Made by a program: the position numbers and the translations under genes. A stretch of DNA of 52,801 nucleotides, from positions 1 through 52,801 of the forward strand of contig NZ_JAJOHV010000037.1 of NCBI RefSeq assembly GCF_021129175.1. The letters are read 5' to 3'. The DNA is from Chromobacterium piscinae (GTDB lineage: Bacteria; Pseudomonadota; Gammaproteobacteria; Burkholderiales; Chromobacteriaceae). The notes under the pieces are model-generated. The model was given only the letters and a program-made list of their open reading frames with translations, did no database searches and was not told the origin of the DNA. Positions 17,386 to 27,232 of the stretch are shown here, in pieces (the stretch's first letter is position 1; each line of letters starts with the position of its first letter).

Positions 17386-18839
17386 GCGAGAGCAAGATCA
17401 CCGTTTACCCATCGCGCGCCTTCAAGGACAACGCCAAGCTGGCGCTGACCGACGACAAGCTGAGGCGAAGCCTGCGCGGATCTATGGACTTTTTGATGGC
17501 CAAGCGGTTGGCGGCGTTTCCGGACGAAGCGGAGCTGTCCGCGCTGCGCACGCTGGGCGAGGGCATACGCCAGCGCTGCCTGTCCCGGCTGCCGGAGCTG
17601 CTGGAGCAACTGGAAGACAAGCTCACGGCAAACGGCGTGCAAGTGCATTGGGCGGAGACGGCCGAGGAGGCCAACCGCATCATCCACGGCATCGTCGCCG
17701 GCAGGCAGGGCAAGCTGATGGTCAAGGGCAAATCGATGGTCAGCGAGGAGATCGAGCTCAATCATTACCTGGCGGATCAGGACGTGGAGGCGGTGGAGAG
17801 CGATATGGGCGAGTACATCGTCCAGCTGGCCGGCGAAAAGCCCACCCACATCATCATGCCGGCCATCCACAAGACCAAGCAGGACATCGCCCGGCTGTTC
17901 CACGAGCAGCTGCCGGATACGCCGTATACCGAGGACGTGGACGCGCTGATCCAGATCGGCCGCCGCGTCTTGCGCCGCAAGTTTCTGGACGCGGACATCG
18001 GCCTGTCCGGCGTCAATTTCGCCGTGGCCGAAACCGGCACGCTGTGCCTGGTGGAAAACGAGGGCAACGGCCGCATGTGCACCACGGTGCCGGATGTGCA
18101 CGTCGCTATCACCGGTATCGAGAAGGTGGTGGAAAAGCTGGAAGACGTGGTCCCGCTGTACAGCCTGTTGACCCGTTCCGCCATCGGCCAGCCCATCACC
18201 ACCTACTTCAACATGATCAGCGGCCCGCGCAAGCCGGGCGAGAAGGACGGTCCGCGCGAGATGCACCTGGTGCTGCTGGACAACGGCCGCAGCCAGGCTT
18301 ACGCCGATGAGCAGCTGCGCAAGACGCTGCAATGCATACGCTGCGGCGCCTGCATGAACCACTGTCCGGTCTACACCCGCATCGGCGGCCACGCTTACGG
18401 CACCACCTATCCGGGGCCGATAGGCGAGATCATCTCGCCGCATCTGATGGGGCTGGAAAACACCCAGGACCTGCCCACCGCGTCCAGCCTGTGCGGCGCT
18501 TGCGGCGAAGTGTGCCCGGTGCGGATTCCGATTCCGGAAATGCTGATGCGGCTGCGCGAGGAAAGCCAGCGGCCGGCCGGCGAGTGGGTGGCGCATCCGT
18601 TGCGCGGCCAGGGCGCGGCGGCCAGCGGCGCGGAAAACCTGGCCTGGAAAGGCTGGCGGCTGGTCAACGCCTCGCCCAATCTGTACCGGTTGTTCGGCTG
18701 GGCGGCGACGCGGCTGCGCAGGCATGCGCCCAAGAATCAGCTGGGCTGGACGCAAAACCATCTGCCGCTGAAGCCTGCGCCCAAGACGCTGCATGAGCTG
18801 CTGCGCGAACGCGAGGAGAGCAAGGGGGAATCCGCATGA
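17382..18839 (+). CDS. lutB: L-lactate utilisation iron-sulfur protein LutB / LldF
   Basis: A 485-residue protein with an N-terminal LUD domain (residues about 70-300, including MVKGKSMVSEEIELNHYL and AETGTLCLVENEGNGRM) and two 4Fe-4S motifs, CIRCGACMNHCPVY and CGACGEVCPVRIPI. It is the electron-transfer core of the L-lactate oxidation complex. The segment TTYPGPIGEIISPHL between the clusters is characteristic of the family. It overlaps lutC and dld by four bases each. Confidence 0.94.
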   Translation: MSESKITVYPSRAFKDNAKLALTDDKLRRSLRGSMDFLMAKRLAAFPDEAELSALRTLGEGIRQRCLSRLPELLEQLEDKLTANGVQVHWAETAEEANRIIHGIVAGRQGKLMVKGKSMVSEEIELNHYLADQDVEAVESDMGEYIVQLAGEKPTHIIMPAIHKTKQDIARLFHEQLPDTPYTEDVDALIQIGRRVLRRKFLDADIGLSGVNFAVAETGTLCLVENEGNGRMCTTVPDVHVAITGIEKVVEKLEDVVPLYSLLTRSAIGQPITTYFNMISGPRKPGEKDGPREMHLVLLDNGRSQAYADEQLRKTLQCIRCGACMNHCPVYTRIGGHAYGTTYPGPIGEIISPHLMGLENTQDLPTASSLCGACGEVCPVRIPIPEMLMRLREESQRPAGEWVAHPLRGQGAAASGAENLAWKGWRLVNASPNLYRLFGWAATRLRRHAPKNQLGWTQNHLPLKPAPKTLHELLREREESKGESA

Positions 18840-21652
18840 CGCCCGCCCACACCGCTTTTCTGCAGGACCTGCTCCAGATCTTGCCGGACAAGCGCATCTA
18901 TACCGATCCGCTGTCCACGCTGGCCTACGGCACCGATGCCAGCTTCTACCGCTTGCGGCCGCAGATCGTCGCCCGGGTGGAGAGCGAGGGCGAGGTGGCC
19001 GAGCTGCTGCGTCTGGCTCGCCGGCATCATGTGGCCGTCACCTTCCGCGCCGCCGGCACCAGCCTGTCCGGCCAGGCGGTCAGCGATTCGGTGCTGGCGG
19101 TGCTGGGCGACGGCTTCAACCACGGCGAAGTACTGGACGGCGGCGCGCGCATCCGGCTGAGCCCCGGCATGATAGGTGCGCACGCCAACGCGATGCTGAT
19201 GCCGTTCGGCCGCAAGATCGGCCCCGACCCGGCGTCGATCAACACCGCCAAGATAGGCGGCATCGCCGCCAACAACTCCAGCGGCATGTGCTGCGGCACC
19301 CGCGACAACAGCTACCACACCATGCAGGCTATCCGGCTGCTGCTGCTCGACGGCGCCGTGCTGGATACCGCCGATCCGGCCAGCGTGGCGGCCTTCCGCG
19401 AATCGCACGCCGGCTTGCTTGATGGCCTGGCCCAGCTGTCGCGCCAGCTGGCCGGTGACCCGCAGCTGGCCGAGCGGGTGCGCCGCAAGTACCGGCTGAA
19501 GAACACCACCGGCTACGGCATCAACGCCTTGCTGGATTTCACCGATCCGCTGGAGATGCTCAGCCACTTGATGATTGGCTCCGAAGGCACTTTGGGCTTC
19601 ATCTCCGAGATCACCTTCAATACGGTGGTGGAGCATCCGCACAAGGTCTCGGCGCTGGTGCTGTTCGAGGATCTGGAGCGCTGCTGCCGCGCGGTGTCGG
19701 CCTTGAGCGCGGCGCGCGGCGCCTGCGGGGTGTCGGCGGTGGAGTTGATAGACAGCCGCAGCATCCGCGCGGTGCAGGGCAAGCCGGGACTGCCGGATTT
19801 TCTCTATCAGCCGGTGGGGCTGGGCAGCACCTGTCTGTTGATCGAGCTGCGCGCCGGCGACGAGGCGCGGTTGGGAGAGGATTCCGCCGCGATCGAGCGG
19901 CTGCTGGCCGATTACCAGCCGCAAGTATCCAGCGGCTTCAGCCGCGACGCGCGCGAATGCGAAACCTATTGGGCATTGCGCAAGGGCCTGTTTCCGGCGG
20001 TGGGCGCGGCGAGGCCGGTGGGCACTACGGTGGTGATTGAGGACGTGGCCTTTCCCATCCCTCAGTTAGCCGACGGTGTGGCCAAGCTGACCGCGCTGTT
20101 CGACAAGCACGGCTACGACGAGGCGCTGCTGTTCGGCCACGCGCTGGACGGCAATCTGCACTTCGTGTTCGCGCCTGGTTTCGAGAGCCCCGCGGAGGTC
20201 GACCGCTACGAGGCTTTCATGCAGGACGTCAGCGATCTGGTGGCCGGCGAGTACGACGGCTCGCTGAAGGCCGAGCACGGCACCGGCCGCAATGTGGCGC
20301 CCTTCGTGCGCCAGGAATGGGGCGACGCCGCCTGGAACATCATGCGCCGCATCAAGGCGCTGTTCGATCCGGAAGGCCTGCTCAATCCCGGTGTGATCAT
20401 CACCGACAACGACAGGCTGCATCTGGAAAACCTGAAGCCGATGCCGGCGGCGGACGATCTGGTGGACCGCTGCACCGAGTGCGGCTTCTGCGAGCCGGCC
20501 TGCCCGTCGCACGGGCTGACGCTGAGCCCGCGCCAGCGCATCGTCGCCTGGCGGCGCATCCGCCAGCTGGAGCGCGACGGCGGCGGCGCGGCGGAGCTGG
20601 CGGCGCTGAAGTCCGGCTATCGCTACCGCGCCGTCGATACCTGCGCCGCCACCGGCATGTGCGCGACGCGCTGTCCGGTGGGCATCAACACTGGCCTGCT
20701 GATGAAAAAACTGCAGGGTCCGAGCCGCCGTCCCGCTCTGGCCGGCTTCGCCGCGCGGCATATGGGCTGGATGACGGCGGCGGCGCGGACCGGCTTGCGG
20801 CTGGCGCATCTGGCTGGGGCGCGGCGTTTGAACGAGTGGACGCGCCGCCAGCCGGGCGAGCGCAAGGTGATTCCGCTGATCCCGGCCAGCCTGCCGCGCG
20901 CCGCCGCGCCGCTGCCCCGTTTGTCCGGCGACGGCGAGCCGGTGGCGCTGTTCGTCAGTTGCGTCAACCGCGCGCTGGCGGAGGGCGAGGGTGGAGAGTC
21001 CGTCGCAGTCCATACCATGAGCCTGCTGCGCCGCGCGGGGTTCGCGCCGGTCTATCCGCCCGGCCATGACGGCCTGTGCTGCGGCCAGCCTTTCGCCTCG
21101 GCCAACGCCGCAAACGCCTTGGCCAGCAGCCAGGCATCGCTGAACCAGGCCTTGCTGCGAGCGAGCGCCGACGGCCGCCACCCGGTTTATCTCGACAACA
21201 GCCCGTGCGCGGCCCGCGTCAAGCAGGCGCAGGCCGAGGGCTTGCTGGACCAGCGCTTGCAGCTGTTCGACGCAGCCGGCTTCCTGGCGGAAAAAGTCCT
21301 GCCGCGGCTGAGCATCGTCCGGCGGCTGCCGCAACTGGCGCTGCATATCCCGTGCAGCGCGACGGCGATGGGCGCGGCTGGAAACTTGAAGCAACTGGCC
21401 GCCAGTTGCTGCGACGAGTTGACCGTGCCGGACATAGCCTGCTGCGGCTTCGCCGGCGACAAGGGTTTCACCGTGCCGGAACTGAACGCCCACAGCCTGC
21501 GGCGATTGAGGCCGGCCTTGCCGGATGCCTGCCGCCACGGCTTGTCGATGAGCCGCACCTGCCAGATCGGCCTGACCGAGCATGGCGGGATTCCCTACGC
21601 CAGCATCGAGGCGCTGCTGGATTTCTGCACCAACCCAAGCGGTCCGCCATGA
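18836..21652 (+). CDS. dld: D-lactate dehydrogenase, FAD and iron-sulfur type (Dld-II-like)
   Basis: A 938-residue multidomain flavoprotein. Residues 1-500 are an FAD-binding oxidase of the PCMH/GlcD type (TFRAAGTSLSGQAVSD, GIAANNSSGMCCGT, GSEGTLGFISE, HALDGNLHF, KAEHGTGRNVAPFV). Then come two 4Fe-4S motifs (CTECGFCEPACPS and CAATGMCATRCPV) and two CCG domains (LCCGQPFASAN, ACCGFAGDKGF). The size and architecture match Shewanella Dld-II (about 934 residues), which lies beside lldEFG and the lactate permease there. It would feed electrons from D-lactate to the quinone pool. Glycolate or another 2-hydroxy acid is a less likely substrate given the neighbours. Confidence 0.9.
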   Translation: MTPAHTAFLQDLLQILPDKRIYTDPLSTLAYGTDASFYRLRPQIVARVESEGEVAELLRLARRHHVAVTFRAAGTSLSGQAVSDSVLAVLGDGFNHGEVLDGGARIRLSPGMIGAHANAMLMPFGRKIGPDPASINTAKIGGIAANNSSGMCCGTRDNSYHTMQAIRLLLLDGAVLDTADPASVAAFRESHAGLLDGLAQLSRQLAGDPQLAERVRRKYRLKNTTGYGINALLDFTDPLEMLSHLMIGSEGTLGFISEITFNTVVEHPHKVSALVLFEDLERCCRAVSALSAARGACGVSAVELIDSRSIRAVQGKPGLPDFLYQPVGLGSTCLLIELRAGDEARLGEDSAAIERLLADYQPQVSSGFSRDARECETYWALRKGLFPAVGAARPVGTTVVIEDVAFPIPQLADGVAKLTALFDKHGYDEALLFGHALDGNLHFVFAPGFESPAEVDRYEAFMQDVSDLVAGEYDGSLKAEHGTGRNVAPFVRQEWGDAAWNIMRRIKALFDPEGLLNPGVIITDNDRLHLENLKPMPAADDLVDRCTECGFCEPACPSHGLTLSPRQRIVAWRRIRQLERDGGGAAELAALKSGYRYRAVDTCAATGMCATRCPVGINTGLLMKKLQGPSRRPALAGFAARHMGWMTAAARTGLRLAHLAGARRLNEWTRRQPGERKVIPLIPASLPRAAAPLPRLSGDGEPVALFVSCVNRALAEGEGGESVAVHTMSLLRRAGFAPVYPPGHDGLCCGQPFASANAANALASSQASLNQALLRASADGRHPVYLDNSPCAARVKQAQAEGLLDQRLQLFDAAGFLAEKVLPRLSIVRRLPQLALHIPCSATAMGAAGNLKQLAASCCDELTVPDIACCGFAGDKGFTVPELNAHSLRRLRPALPDACRHGLSMSRTCQIGLTEHGGIPYASIEALLDFCTNPSGPP

Positions 21653-21699
21653 AGACCGCCTTTTCAACGCAGATGTAAACCCAAGAAACGCAAGCCAGT

Positions 21700-21734
21700 C
21701 CTGCCATGCCGAAACGATCCCGTTCCTCGGCAGG
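21700..21734 (+). other. Hairpin in the dld-lldP spacer
   Basis: CCTGCC (21700-21705) pairs with GGCAGG (21729-21734), and inside it AACG (21713-21716) pairs with CGTT (21721-21724). This lies in the 126-base spacer between dld and lldP. It has no T-tract. It may protect the upstream message or attenuate the permease; no promoter is obvious. Confidence 0.35.
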
Positions 21735-21778
21735 GGAGCGGCTGCGCCTGCGAAACCAGGAATGAGGAGAAGCTTCAC

Positions 21779-23413
21779 ATGCAAGGCATCTGGACCCAAC
21801 AGTACTTTCCCGCCGGCGGCCCCGCGCTGTCGGCATTGATGGCCGCGTTGCCCATCGCTTTTTTCTTCGTCGCGCTGGCGGTGCTGCGATTGAAGGGCCA
21901 CGTCGCCGGCACGCTGACGGTGCTGATCGCGCTGGCGGTGGCCATTTTGTTCTACGGCATGCCGGCGCAGATGGCGTTGGCCGCTGCCGCCTTCGGCTTC
22001 GGCTACGGGCTGTGGCCGATCGCCTGGATCATCGTCGCCGCGGTGTTCCTGTACAAGATCACGGTCAAGACCGGGCAGTTCGACATCATCCGCGCCTCGG
22101 TGCTGTCGGTGACCGAGGACCAGCGGCTGCAGATGCTGCTGGTGGGGTTTTCCTTCGGCGCCTTCCTAGAGGGCGCTGCCGGATTCGGCGCGCCGGTGGC
22201 CATCACCGCCGCGCTGCTGGTGGGGCTGGGCTTTAATCCGCTGTACGCGGCCGGGCTGTGTTTGATCGCCAACACCGCGCCGGTGGCGTTCGGCGCGATG
22301 GGGATACCGATCATCGTCGCCGGGCAGGTGACTGGGCTGGATCCGTTCTTGATCGGCGCCAAGGCCGGCCATCAGCTGCCCATCCTGTCGGTGATCGTGC
22401 CGTTCTGGCTGGTCATGATGATGGACGGCCTCAAGGGCGTGCGCCAGACCTGGCCCGCCATCCTGGTGGCCGGCGTCTCGTTCGCCGTCACCCAGTTTTT
22501 CACCTCCAACTACATCGGGCCGGAGCTGCCGGACATCACCTCGGCGCTGGTCAGCCTGGTCTGCCTGACGCTGTTTCTGAAAACGTGGCAACCCAGTGAG
22601 ATCTTCACTTTCAACGGCCGCCGCGCGCCGTCGGCCCGGCAGGCGAGCGGCTTCAGCCTGGGACAGATCGCGCGCGCCTGGAGCCCTTTCCTGATTCTGA
22701 CCGCGCTGGTGACGGTGTGGAGCGTCAAGCCGTTCAAGGCCTTGTTCGTCAAGGGCGGCGCGCTGGAGGGCTGGATCTGGAAGCTGCATGTGCCGGGGCT
22801 GGACAAGCTGGTGCTGAAGACCGCGCCCATCGTCGCCCATGACGCGCCGTACGAGGCACTATACAAGTTCGACATCGTCTCCGCCGTCGGCAGCGCCATC
22901 TTCCTGTCCGCGTTGCTGTCCATGGCGCTACTGAAATTCCGCCCGGCCGAAGGCTTGCGCACGTTGGGCGAGACATTGGTCGAGCTGCGCCGGCCGATAT
23001 TGTCGATAGGCATGGTGCTGGCCTTCGCCTTCGTCGCCAACTATTCCGGCATGTCGAGCACGCTGGCGCTGTGCCTGGCCGGCACCGGCAAGGCGTTTCC
23101 GTTCTTCTCGCCGTTCCTGGGCTGGCTGGGCGTGTTCCTGACCGGTTCCGACACCTCGTCCAACGCGCTGTTTTCCGCCTTGCAGGCGGCCACTGCGCAC
23201 CAGCTGGGCGTGTCGGACGTGCTGTTGGTGGCGGCCAACACCACCGGCGGAGTCACCGGCAAGATGATCTCGCCGCAGTCCATCGCCGTGGCCTGCGCGG
23301 CGGTGGGGCTGATAGGCAGGGAGGCGGACTTGTTCCGCTTCACGCTGAAGCACAGCCTGATCTTCTGCAGCTTCGTCGGCGCGCTGACCTGGCTGATGGC
23401 TTATATGGGCTGA
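21779..23413 (+). CDS. lldP: Lactate permease, LctP family
   Basis: A 544-residue polytopic inner-membrane protein with about 13 hydrophobic segments. Family features include WTQQYFP at the N-terminus, [55 protein letters not shown] and, near the C-terminus, [13 protein letters not shown] and [20 protein letters not shown]. It imports D- and L-lactate (and often glycolate) with protons. GAGGAG precedes the ATG. As the last gene of the LldR-controlled unit, it supplies the two dehydrogenases upstream. Confidence 0.95.
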   Translation: MQGIWTQQYFPAGGPALSALMAALPIAFFFVALAVLRLKGHVAGTLTVLIALAVAILFYGMPAQMALAAAAFGFGYGLWPIAWIIVAAVFLYKITVKTGQFDIIRASVLSVTEDQRLQMLLVGFSFGAFLEGAAGFGAPVAITAALLVGLGFNPLYAAGLCLIANTAPVAFGAMGIPIIVAGQVTGLDPFLIGAKAGHQLPILSVIVPFWLVMMMDGLKGVRQTWPAILVAGVSFAVTQFFTSNYIGPELPDITSALVSLVCLTLFLKTWQPSEIFTFNGRRAPSARQASGFSLGQIARAWSPFLILTALVTVWSVKPFKALFVKGGALEGWIWKLHVPGLDKLVLKTAPIVAHDAPYEALYKFDIVSAVGSAIFLSALLSMALLKFRPAEGLRTLGETLVELRRPILSIGMVLAFAFVANYSGMSSTLALCLAGTGKAFPFFSPFLGWLGVFLTGSDTSSNALFSALQAATAHQLGVSDVLLVAANTTGGVTGKMISPQSIAVACAAVGLIGREADLFRFTLKHSLIFCSFVGALTWLMAYMG

Positions 23414-23470
23414 CGCGGATTCCCCGCGGCGGCAAGCGCCGCCGCGGAGCGGATTGTCCAGTTACAGATG

Positions 23471-23524
23471 GTTATTAGATTAGAAATAACGATTTCGCAT
23501 CTGCTGATAGCCAATCGATATAAT
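23471..23524 (+). promoter_or_regulatory. cysM promoter region with inverted repeat
   Basis: TATAAT at 23519-23524 is a perfect -10 box 25 bases before the cysM GTG; the -35 is weak (TTCGCA-like). Upstream, GTTATT (23471-23476) and AATAAC (23485-23490) form an inverted repeat that may bind a regulator such as CysB; that assignment is a guess. Confidence 0.45.
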
Positions 23525-23548
23525 GGGGCCAGTTCAGGGAGAGGCTCT

Positions 23549-24439
23549 GTGTACAAACATCTGGAAGATTTCGTCGGCGGCACGCCGCTGGTGCGGCTCA
23601 AACGCCTGCCGGGCGATAACGGCAACGTGGTGCTGCTGAAGCTGGAGGGCAATAATCCGGCGGGGTCGGTGAAAGACCGGCCGGCGCTGTCGATGATCCG
23701 CCGCGCGGAGCGGCGCGGCGACATCAAGCCGGGCGATACGCTGATCGAGCCAACCAGCGGCAACACCGGCATCGCGCTGGCGATGGCGGCGGCGATGATG
23801 GGTTACCGCATGGTGCTGATCATGCCGGAGAACTCCAGCGCCGAGCGGGTGCAGGCGATGCGCGCCTACGGCGCCGAGGTGATCCTGACGCCGGCCGCCG
23901 GTTCGATGCCGGCGGCGATAGACTTGGCGCGCAGCATGGAGGCGGCCGGCGAGGGCCGCATCCTCGACCAGTTTTCCAATCCGGACAATCCCCAGGCGCA
24001 TTACGAGGGCACTGGTCCGGAAATCTGGGAAGAGACCGAAGGCAAGATCACCCATTTCGTGTCCAGCATGGGCACCACCGGCACCATCATGGGCACCGGC
24101 CGCTTCCTGAAGGAAAAGAATCCGGCCATCCGCATCGTCGGCGTCCACCCGGAGCCGGGCAGCCAGATCGCCGGCATCCGCAAGTGGGAAGACCCGTACG
24201 TGCCCAAGATCTGCGATTTTTCCCGCATCGACGAGATCCTGCACGTCGGCCAGCAGGAAGCGGAAGACACCGCCCGGCTGCTGGCGCGGCGCGAGGGCAT
24301 CCTGGCCGGCCCGTCTTCCGGCGGCGCGCTGGCGGTGGCCTTGCGGCTGGATGCGCAATTGAAGAATGCGGTGATCGTGTCGGTGGTGTGCGACCGCGGC
24401 GACCGCTACCTGTCCACCGGATTGTTCGACCGCGCTTGA
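23549..24439 (+). CDS. cysM: Cysteine synthase B (O-acetylserine sulfhydrylase)
   Basis: A 296-residue PLP enzyme that makes cysteine from O-acetylserine and sulfide, or thiosulfate in the CysM type. The PLP lysine is K42 in NNPAGSVKDRPA. The substrate loop TSGNTGIALA, the glycine loop SSMGTTGTIMGT and GPSSGGA near the C-terminus are present. PAGSVKDRPA, VGVHPEPGSQI and the short C-terminus point to CysM rather than CysK. The GTG at 23549 follows GGGAGAGG; the open frame upstream has no homology. Confidence 0.93.
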   Translation: MYKHLEDFVGGTPLVRLKRLPGDNGNVVLLKLEGNNPAGSVKDRPALSMIRRAERRGDIKPGDTLIEPTSGNTGIALAMAAAMMGYRMVLIMPENSSAERVQAMRAYGAEVILTPAAGSMPAAIDLARSMEAAGEGRILDQFSNPDNPQAHYEGTGPEIWEETEGKITHFVSSMGTTGTIMGTGRFLKEKNPAIRIVGVHPEPGSQIAGIRKWEDPYVPKICDFSRIDEILHVGQQEAEDTARLLARREGILAGPSSGGALAVALRLDAQLKNAVIVSVVCDRGDRYLSTGLFDRA

Positions 24440-24515
24440 CGCTGTGTCGCCGGTTGCCGGCTTGGCAGCCGGCCCGGCGGCGATTAGCATGGCATTTTGT
24501 TCGAAAGATGCCGAC

Positions 24516-25127
24516 ATGCTGAAACTCTACGTCGATCAGGATTTCTTCAGCCCCTACGCGATGGCGGCCTTCATCGCCTTGACCGAGAAAGGCCTGCCTT
24601 TCGAGGCGCTCACCCGCGATCTCGCCGGCGGCCAGCAGTTCGAGCCCGTCTACCGCGCGCAATCGCTGACCTCCCGCGTGCCGACCTTGGTGGACGGTGA
24701 TTTCTCGCTCAGCGAATCGTCGGCCATCATCGAATACCTGGAAGACGCGTACCCCGACACCCTGCGGGTGCTGCCCGTCGATCTGAAAGCCCGCGCCCGC
24801 GCGCGCCAACTGCAGGCTTGGCTGCGCAGCGATCTGCTGCCGCTGCGCGATGAGCGCAGCACTGAGACGGTGTTCGGCCGCAAGTCGGCTTTGCCGCTGG
24901 GCGTGGCGGCGCGGAAGGCGGCGGACAAGCTGATCGAGGTGGCCGAGGCAGTGGTGCCGGCGGATGGCGGCAACCTGTTCGGCAATTGGTGCGTGGCGGA
25001 TGCGGAGCTGGCCCTGCTGCTGAAGCGGCTGACAGCGGAGGAGATGCCGCCGCGGCTGTCCGCCTACGCCGAGCGGCAGTGGCTGCGGCCGTCGCTCGTG
25101 GCCTGGCGCGCCCGGCAGGCTCGCTGA
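24516..25127 (+). CDS. Glutathione S-transferase, YfcF-like
   Basis: A 203-residue protein with an N-terminal thioredoxin-like GST domain (LYVDQDFFSPYAMAAFIALTEKGLPFE, then SRVPTLVDGDFSLSESSAIIEYLED with the glutathione-binding ES pair) and an all-helical C-terminal domain (NLFGNWCVADAELALLL). Substrates are unknown; relatives such as YfcF have glutathione transferase/peroxidase activity. The ATG at 24516 starts directly on the first beta strand; an in-frame ATG at 24489 would add nine residues. Confidence 0.85.
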   Translation: MLKLYVDQDFFSPYAMAAFIALTEKGLPFEALTRDLAGGQQFEPVYRAQSLTSRVPTLVDGDFSLSESSAIIEYLEDAYPDTLRVLPVDLKARARARQLQAWLRSDLLPLRDERSTETVFGRKSALPLGVAARKAADKLIEVAEAVVPADGGNLFGNWCVADAELALLLKRLTAEEMPPRLSAYAERQWLRPSLVAWRARQAR

Positions 25128-25180
25128 GCCGGCTCCGTCCGCTCTATACTGCGGCTAAAGAAGAGCGGGGGACGGGGACG

Positions 25181-25963
25181 ATGGGTATCGCGAAGACGGG
25201 TTCCAGGCTGTGGGCCGGCCTGTTGCTGGCCTGCGCCGGCGCGCAGGCGCACGCGGCGTCGCGCGAGCTGTATTTCGTCACCCAGTTGTTCCCCCCCTTC
25301 ATCACCCAGGATGCCGACGGCAGGCTGGATGGCGCGCTGGTGGCGATTCTGCGCGAGGCCTGCCGGCGTTCGTCATGGAATTGCACCGTCCAGGCCATGG
25401 TGTGGAAGCGAGCGTTGCTGACGGTGAGCCAAGGCGGCGCCGACGGGCTGGTGTTGGCGCAGGACGCGCCGGAGCGGCGGGCGGTGATGGCGCTGTCCAA
25501 ACCGGTGCTGGCCAGCAGCTACGGCCTGTATGTGAAAACGAACAGCTCTCTGCGCTACCGCCAGCCTGGCGATCTCGCCGGGAAAACCATCGCGGTGTAT
25601 GGCCCGTCGCTGTCGCAGACCAATAGCGAGCGGCTGGTCCAGGGCGTGGCCGGCGTGAACCTGACCGTGGAGCTGGATCCGGAGACGGTGCTGCGCAAGT
25701 TGGCGGCGGGCCGTTACGGCAACAATGCGGTGGCGTTTTCCAACGATGACGTCGCGCGTTACTGGATCAAGCGCGATGGCCTGAGCAATCTGCGCAAGCT
25801 GGCCGAGGTCAAGCAGTTGACGTATCTGTACGGCTTTACCCGCAGCCGGGTGAAGCCCGGCATGCTGGAAACGTTCAACATGGCGTTGGACGGCATGTGC
25901 CGCGACGGCAGCCTGGCCAGGCTGGCCGCGCCGTCCGGCATTCGGCTGGCCACCTGCCGCTGA
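25181..25963 (+). CDS. Periplasmic solute-binding protein, family 3 (amino-acid-binding-like)
   Basis: A 260-residue secreted protein. The signal peptide (LWAGLLLACAGAQAHAAS, cleavage after AHA) precedes a mature domain of the SBP_bac_3 fold: ELYFVTQLFPPFITQDADGRLDGALVAILREA is the typical first lobe, and LAGKTIAVYGPSLSQTNSERL begins the second. Two cysteines (SWNCTV and MCRDG) could form a disulfide. No ABC permease or ATPase gene is adjacent, so it may be an orphan sensor-type binding protein rather than a transporter subunit. A G-rich GGGGACGGGG precedes the ATG. Confidence 0.75.
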   Translation: MGIAKTGSRLWAGLLLACAGAQAHAASRELYFVTQLFPPFITQDADGRLDGALVAILREACRRSSWNCTVQAMVWKRALLTVSQGGADGLVLAQDAPERRAVMALSKPVLASSYGLYVKTNSSLRYRQPGDLAGKTIAVYGPSLSQTNSERLVQGVAGVNLTVELDPETVLRKLAAGRYGNNAVAFSNDDVARYWIKRDGLSNLRKLAEVKQLTYLYGFTRSRVKPGMLETFNMALDGMCRDGSLARLAAPSGIRLATCR

Positions 25964-26053
25964 GTGCGGCAAGGGTGGGTCAAAGCGGTTATCATTCAGG
26001 GAATCCCTCGCCGCCGGCGGCGGCGCCAAACGCAGCGCAGAACAAGCATAATC

Positions 26054-27217
26054 ATGTCGCAACACGCATTCTCTCCGGACGAGAACGTCCATTGCAGCCC
26101 CAGGGGCTGGTACCAACTGGCCAGCGAAAAGCCCGGCTTCATCCATGACGAGGCCCAGGCCGCGGCCATCGAGCGACTGGACCGGCTGTGGCACGAGCTG
26201 GTGGATTTCAAGACCAAGCGCAATCGCTTTCTGGGCCGCAGCCTGAGAAGCCCGGATGTGCCGCGCGGCCTGTATTTCTGGGGCGGGGTAGGGCGCGGCA
26301 AGAGCTTCCTGATGGACGCGTTCTACGCCTGCGTGCCGTACCGCCGCAAGCGCCGCATCCACTTTCACAATTTCATGGCGGAAACCCACCGCGAGCTGCG
26401 CAAGTTCGCCGGCGGCCAGGATCCGTTGCTGGCTTACGCCGACGAGATCGCCAAGTCGACGCGGCTGCTGTGTTTCGATGAGTTCCACGTATCCGACATC
26501 GCCGACGCGATGATTCTGGGCCGCCTGATGTCTGCCTTGATCGAGCGCGGCGTGGTGGTGGTGACCACCTCCAATTACGCTCCGGACGATCTCTACCCAG
26601 GCGGCCTGCAGCGGCAGAACTTCCTGCCGACGATAGAGCTGATCAAACGCGAGATGGACGTGCTCAACGTCGACGGCGGACATGACTACCGGCTGCGCGA
26701 ACTGACGCGGGAGCCGCTGTTCATGGTGCCGGCCGACGAGGGCAGCGAGCGGAAGATGGAGCAACTGTTCCACAAAGTGGGGACTGGCGCAGACCTGCCG
26801 CAAAAAAGCATTACCGTGCTGGATCGCGAGATCGAGGTCAAACGGATGTCGCCTGGCGTGATCTGGTTCGACTTCATGGCCTTGTGCGATGGCCCGCGCG
26901 CGCAGACCGACTACCTGGAAATCGCCAGCGAATACCACACGGTGTTCGTGTCCGGCATTCCCCGGCTGACGGCCAAGCAGGCGTCCATCGCCCGCCGCTT
27001 CACCTGGCTGGTGGACGTGTTCTACGACAACCGCGTCAAGCTGATCGCCTCGGCCGACGCGCCGCCGGAAGAGATCTACACCGAGGGTCTGCAATCCGGC
27101 GAGTTCTTCCGCACCGCCAGCCGGCTGACCGAGATGCAGTCCAAGAGCTATCTGGAGCTGCCGCACCAGTCGATGGCGCAAAGCCACGACCAGCCGCCGC
27201 CGGGCGTGGCGCTGTAG
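26054..27217 (+). CDS. zapE: Cell division protein ZapE (AFG1-like ATPase)
   Basis: A 387-residue AFG1/ZapE P-loop ATPase. Walker A is GGVGRGKS, Walker B is LLCFDEFHV, and sensor 1 is VVVTTSNYAPDDLYPGGLQR. FHNFMAETHREL follows Walker A as in the family. In E. coli ZapE associates with the Z ring and affects FtsZ bundling. The start at 26054 (MSQHAF) is chosen because the residues encoded upstream are arginine-rich and not conserved. It converges on mgtC with a 15-base gap. Confidence 0.93.
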   Translation: MSQHAFSPDENVHCSPRGWYQLASEKPGFIHDEAQAAAIERLDRLWHELVDFKTKRNRFLGRSLRSPDVPRGLYFWGGVGRGKSFLMDAFYACVPYRRKRRIHFHNFMAETHRELRKFAGGQDPLLAYADEIAKSTRLLCFDEFHVSDIADAMILGRLMSALIERGVVVVTTSNYAPDDLYPGGLQRQNFLPTIELIKREMDVLNVDGGHDYRLRELTREPLFMVPADEGSERKMEQLFHKVGTGADLPQKSITVLDREIEVKRMSPGVIWFDFMALCDGPRAQTDYLEIASEYHTVFVSGIPRLTAKQASIARRFTWLVDVFYDNRVKLIASADAPPEEIYTEGLQSGEFFRTASRLTEMQSKSYLELPHQSMAQSHDQPPPGVAL

Positions 27218-27232
27218 GCGGGCCGGCCGCGC

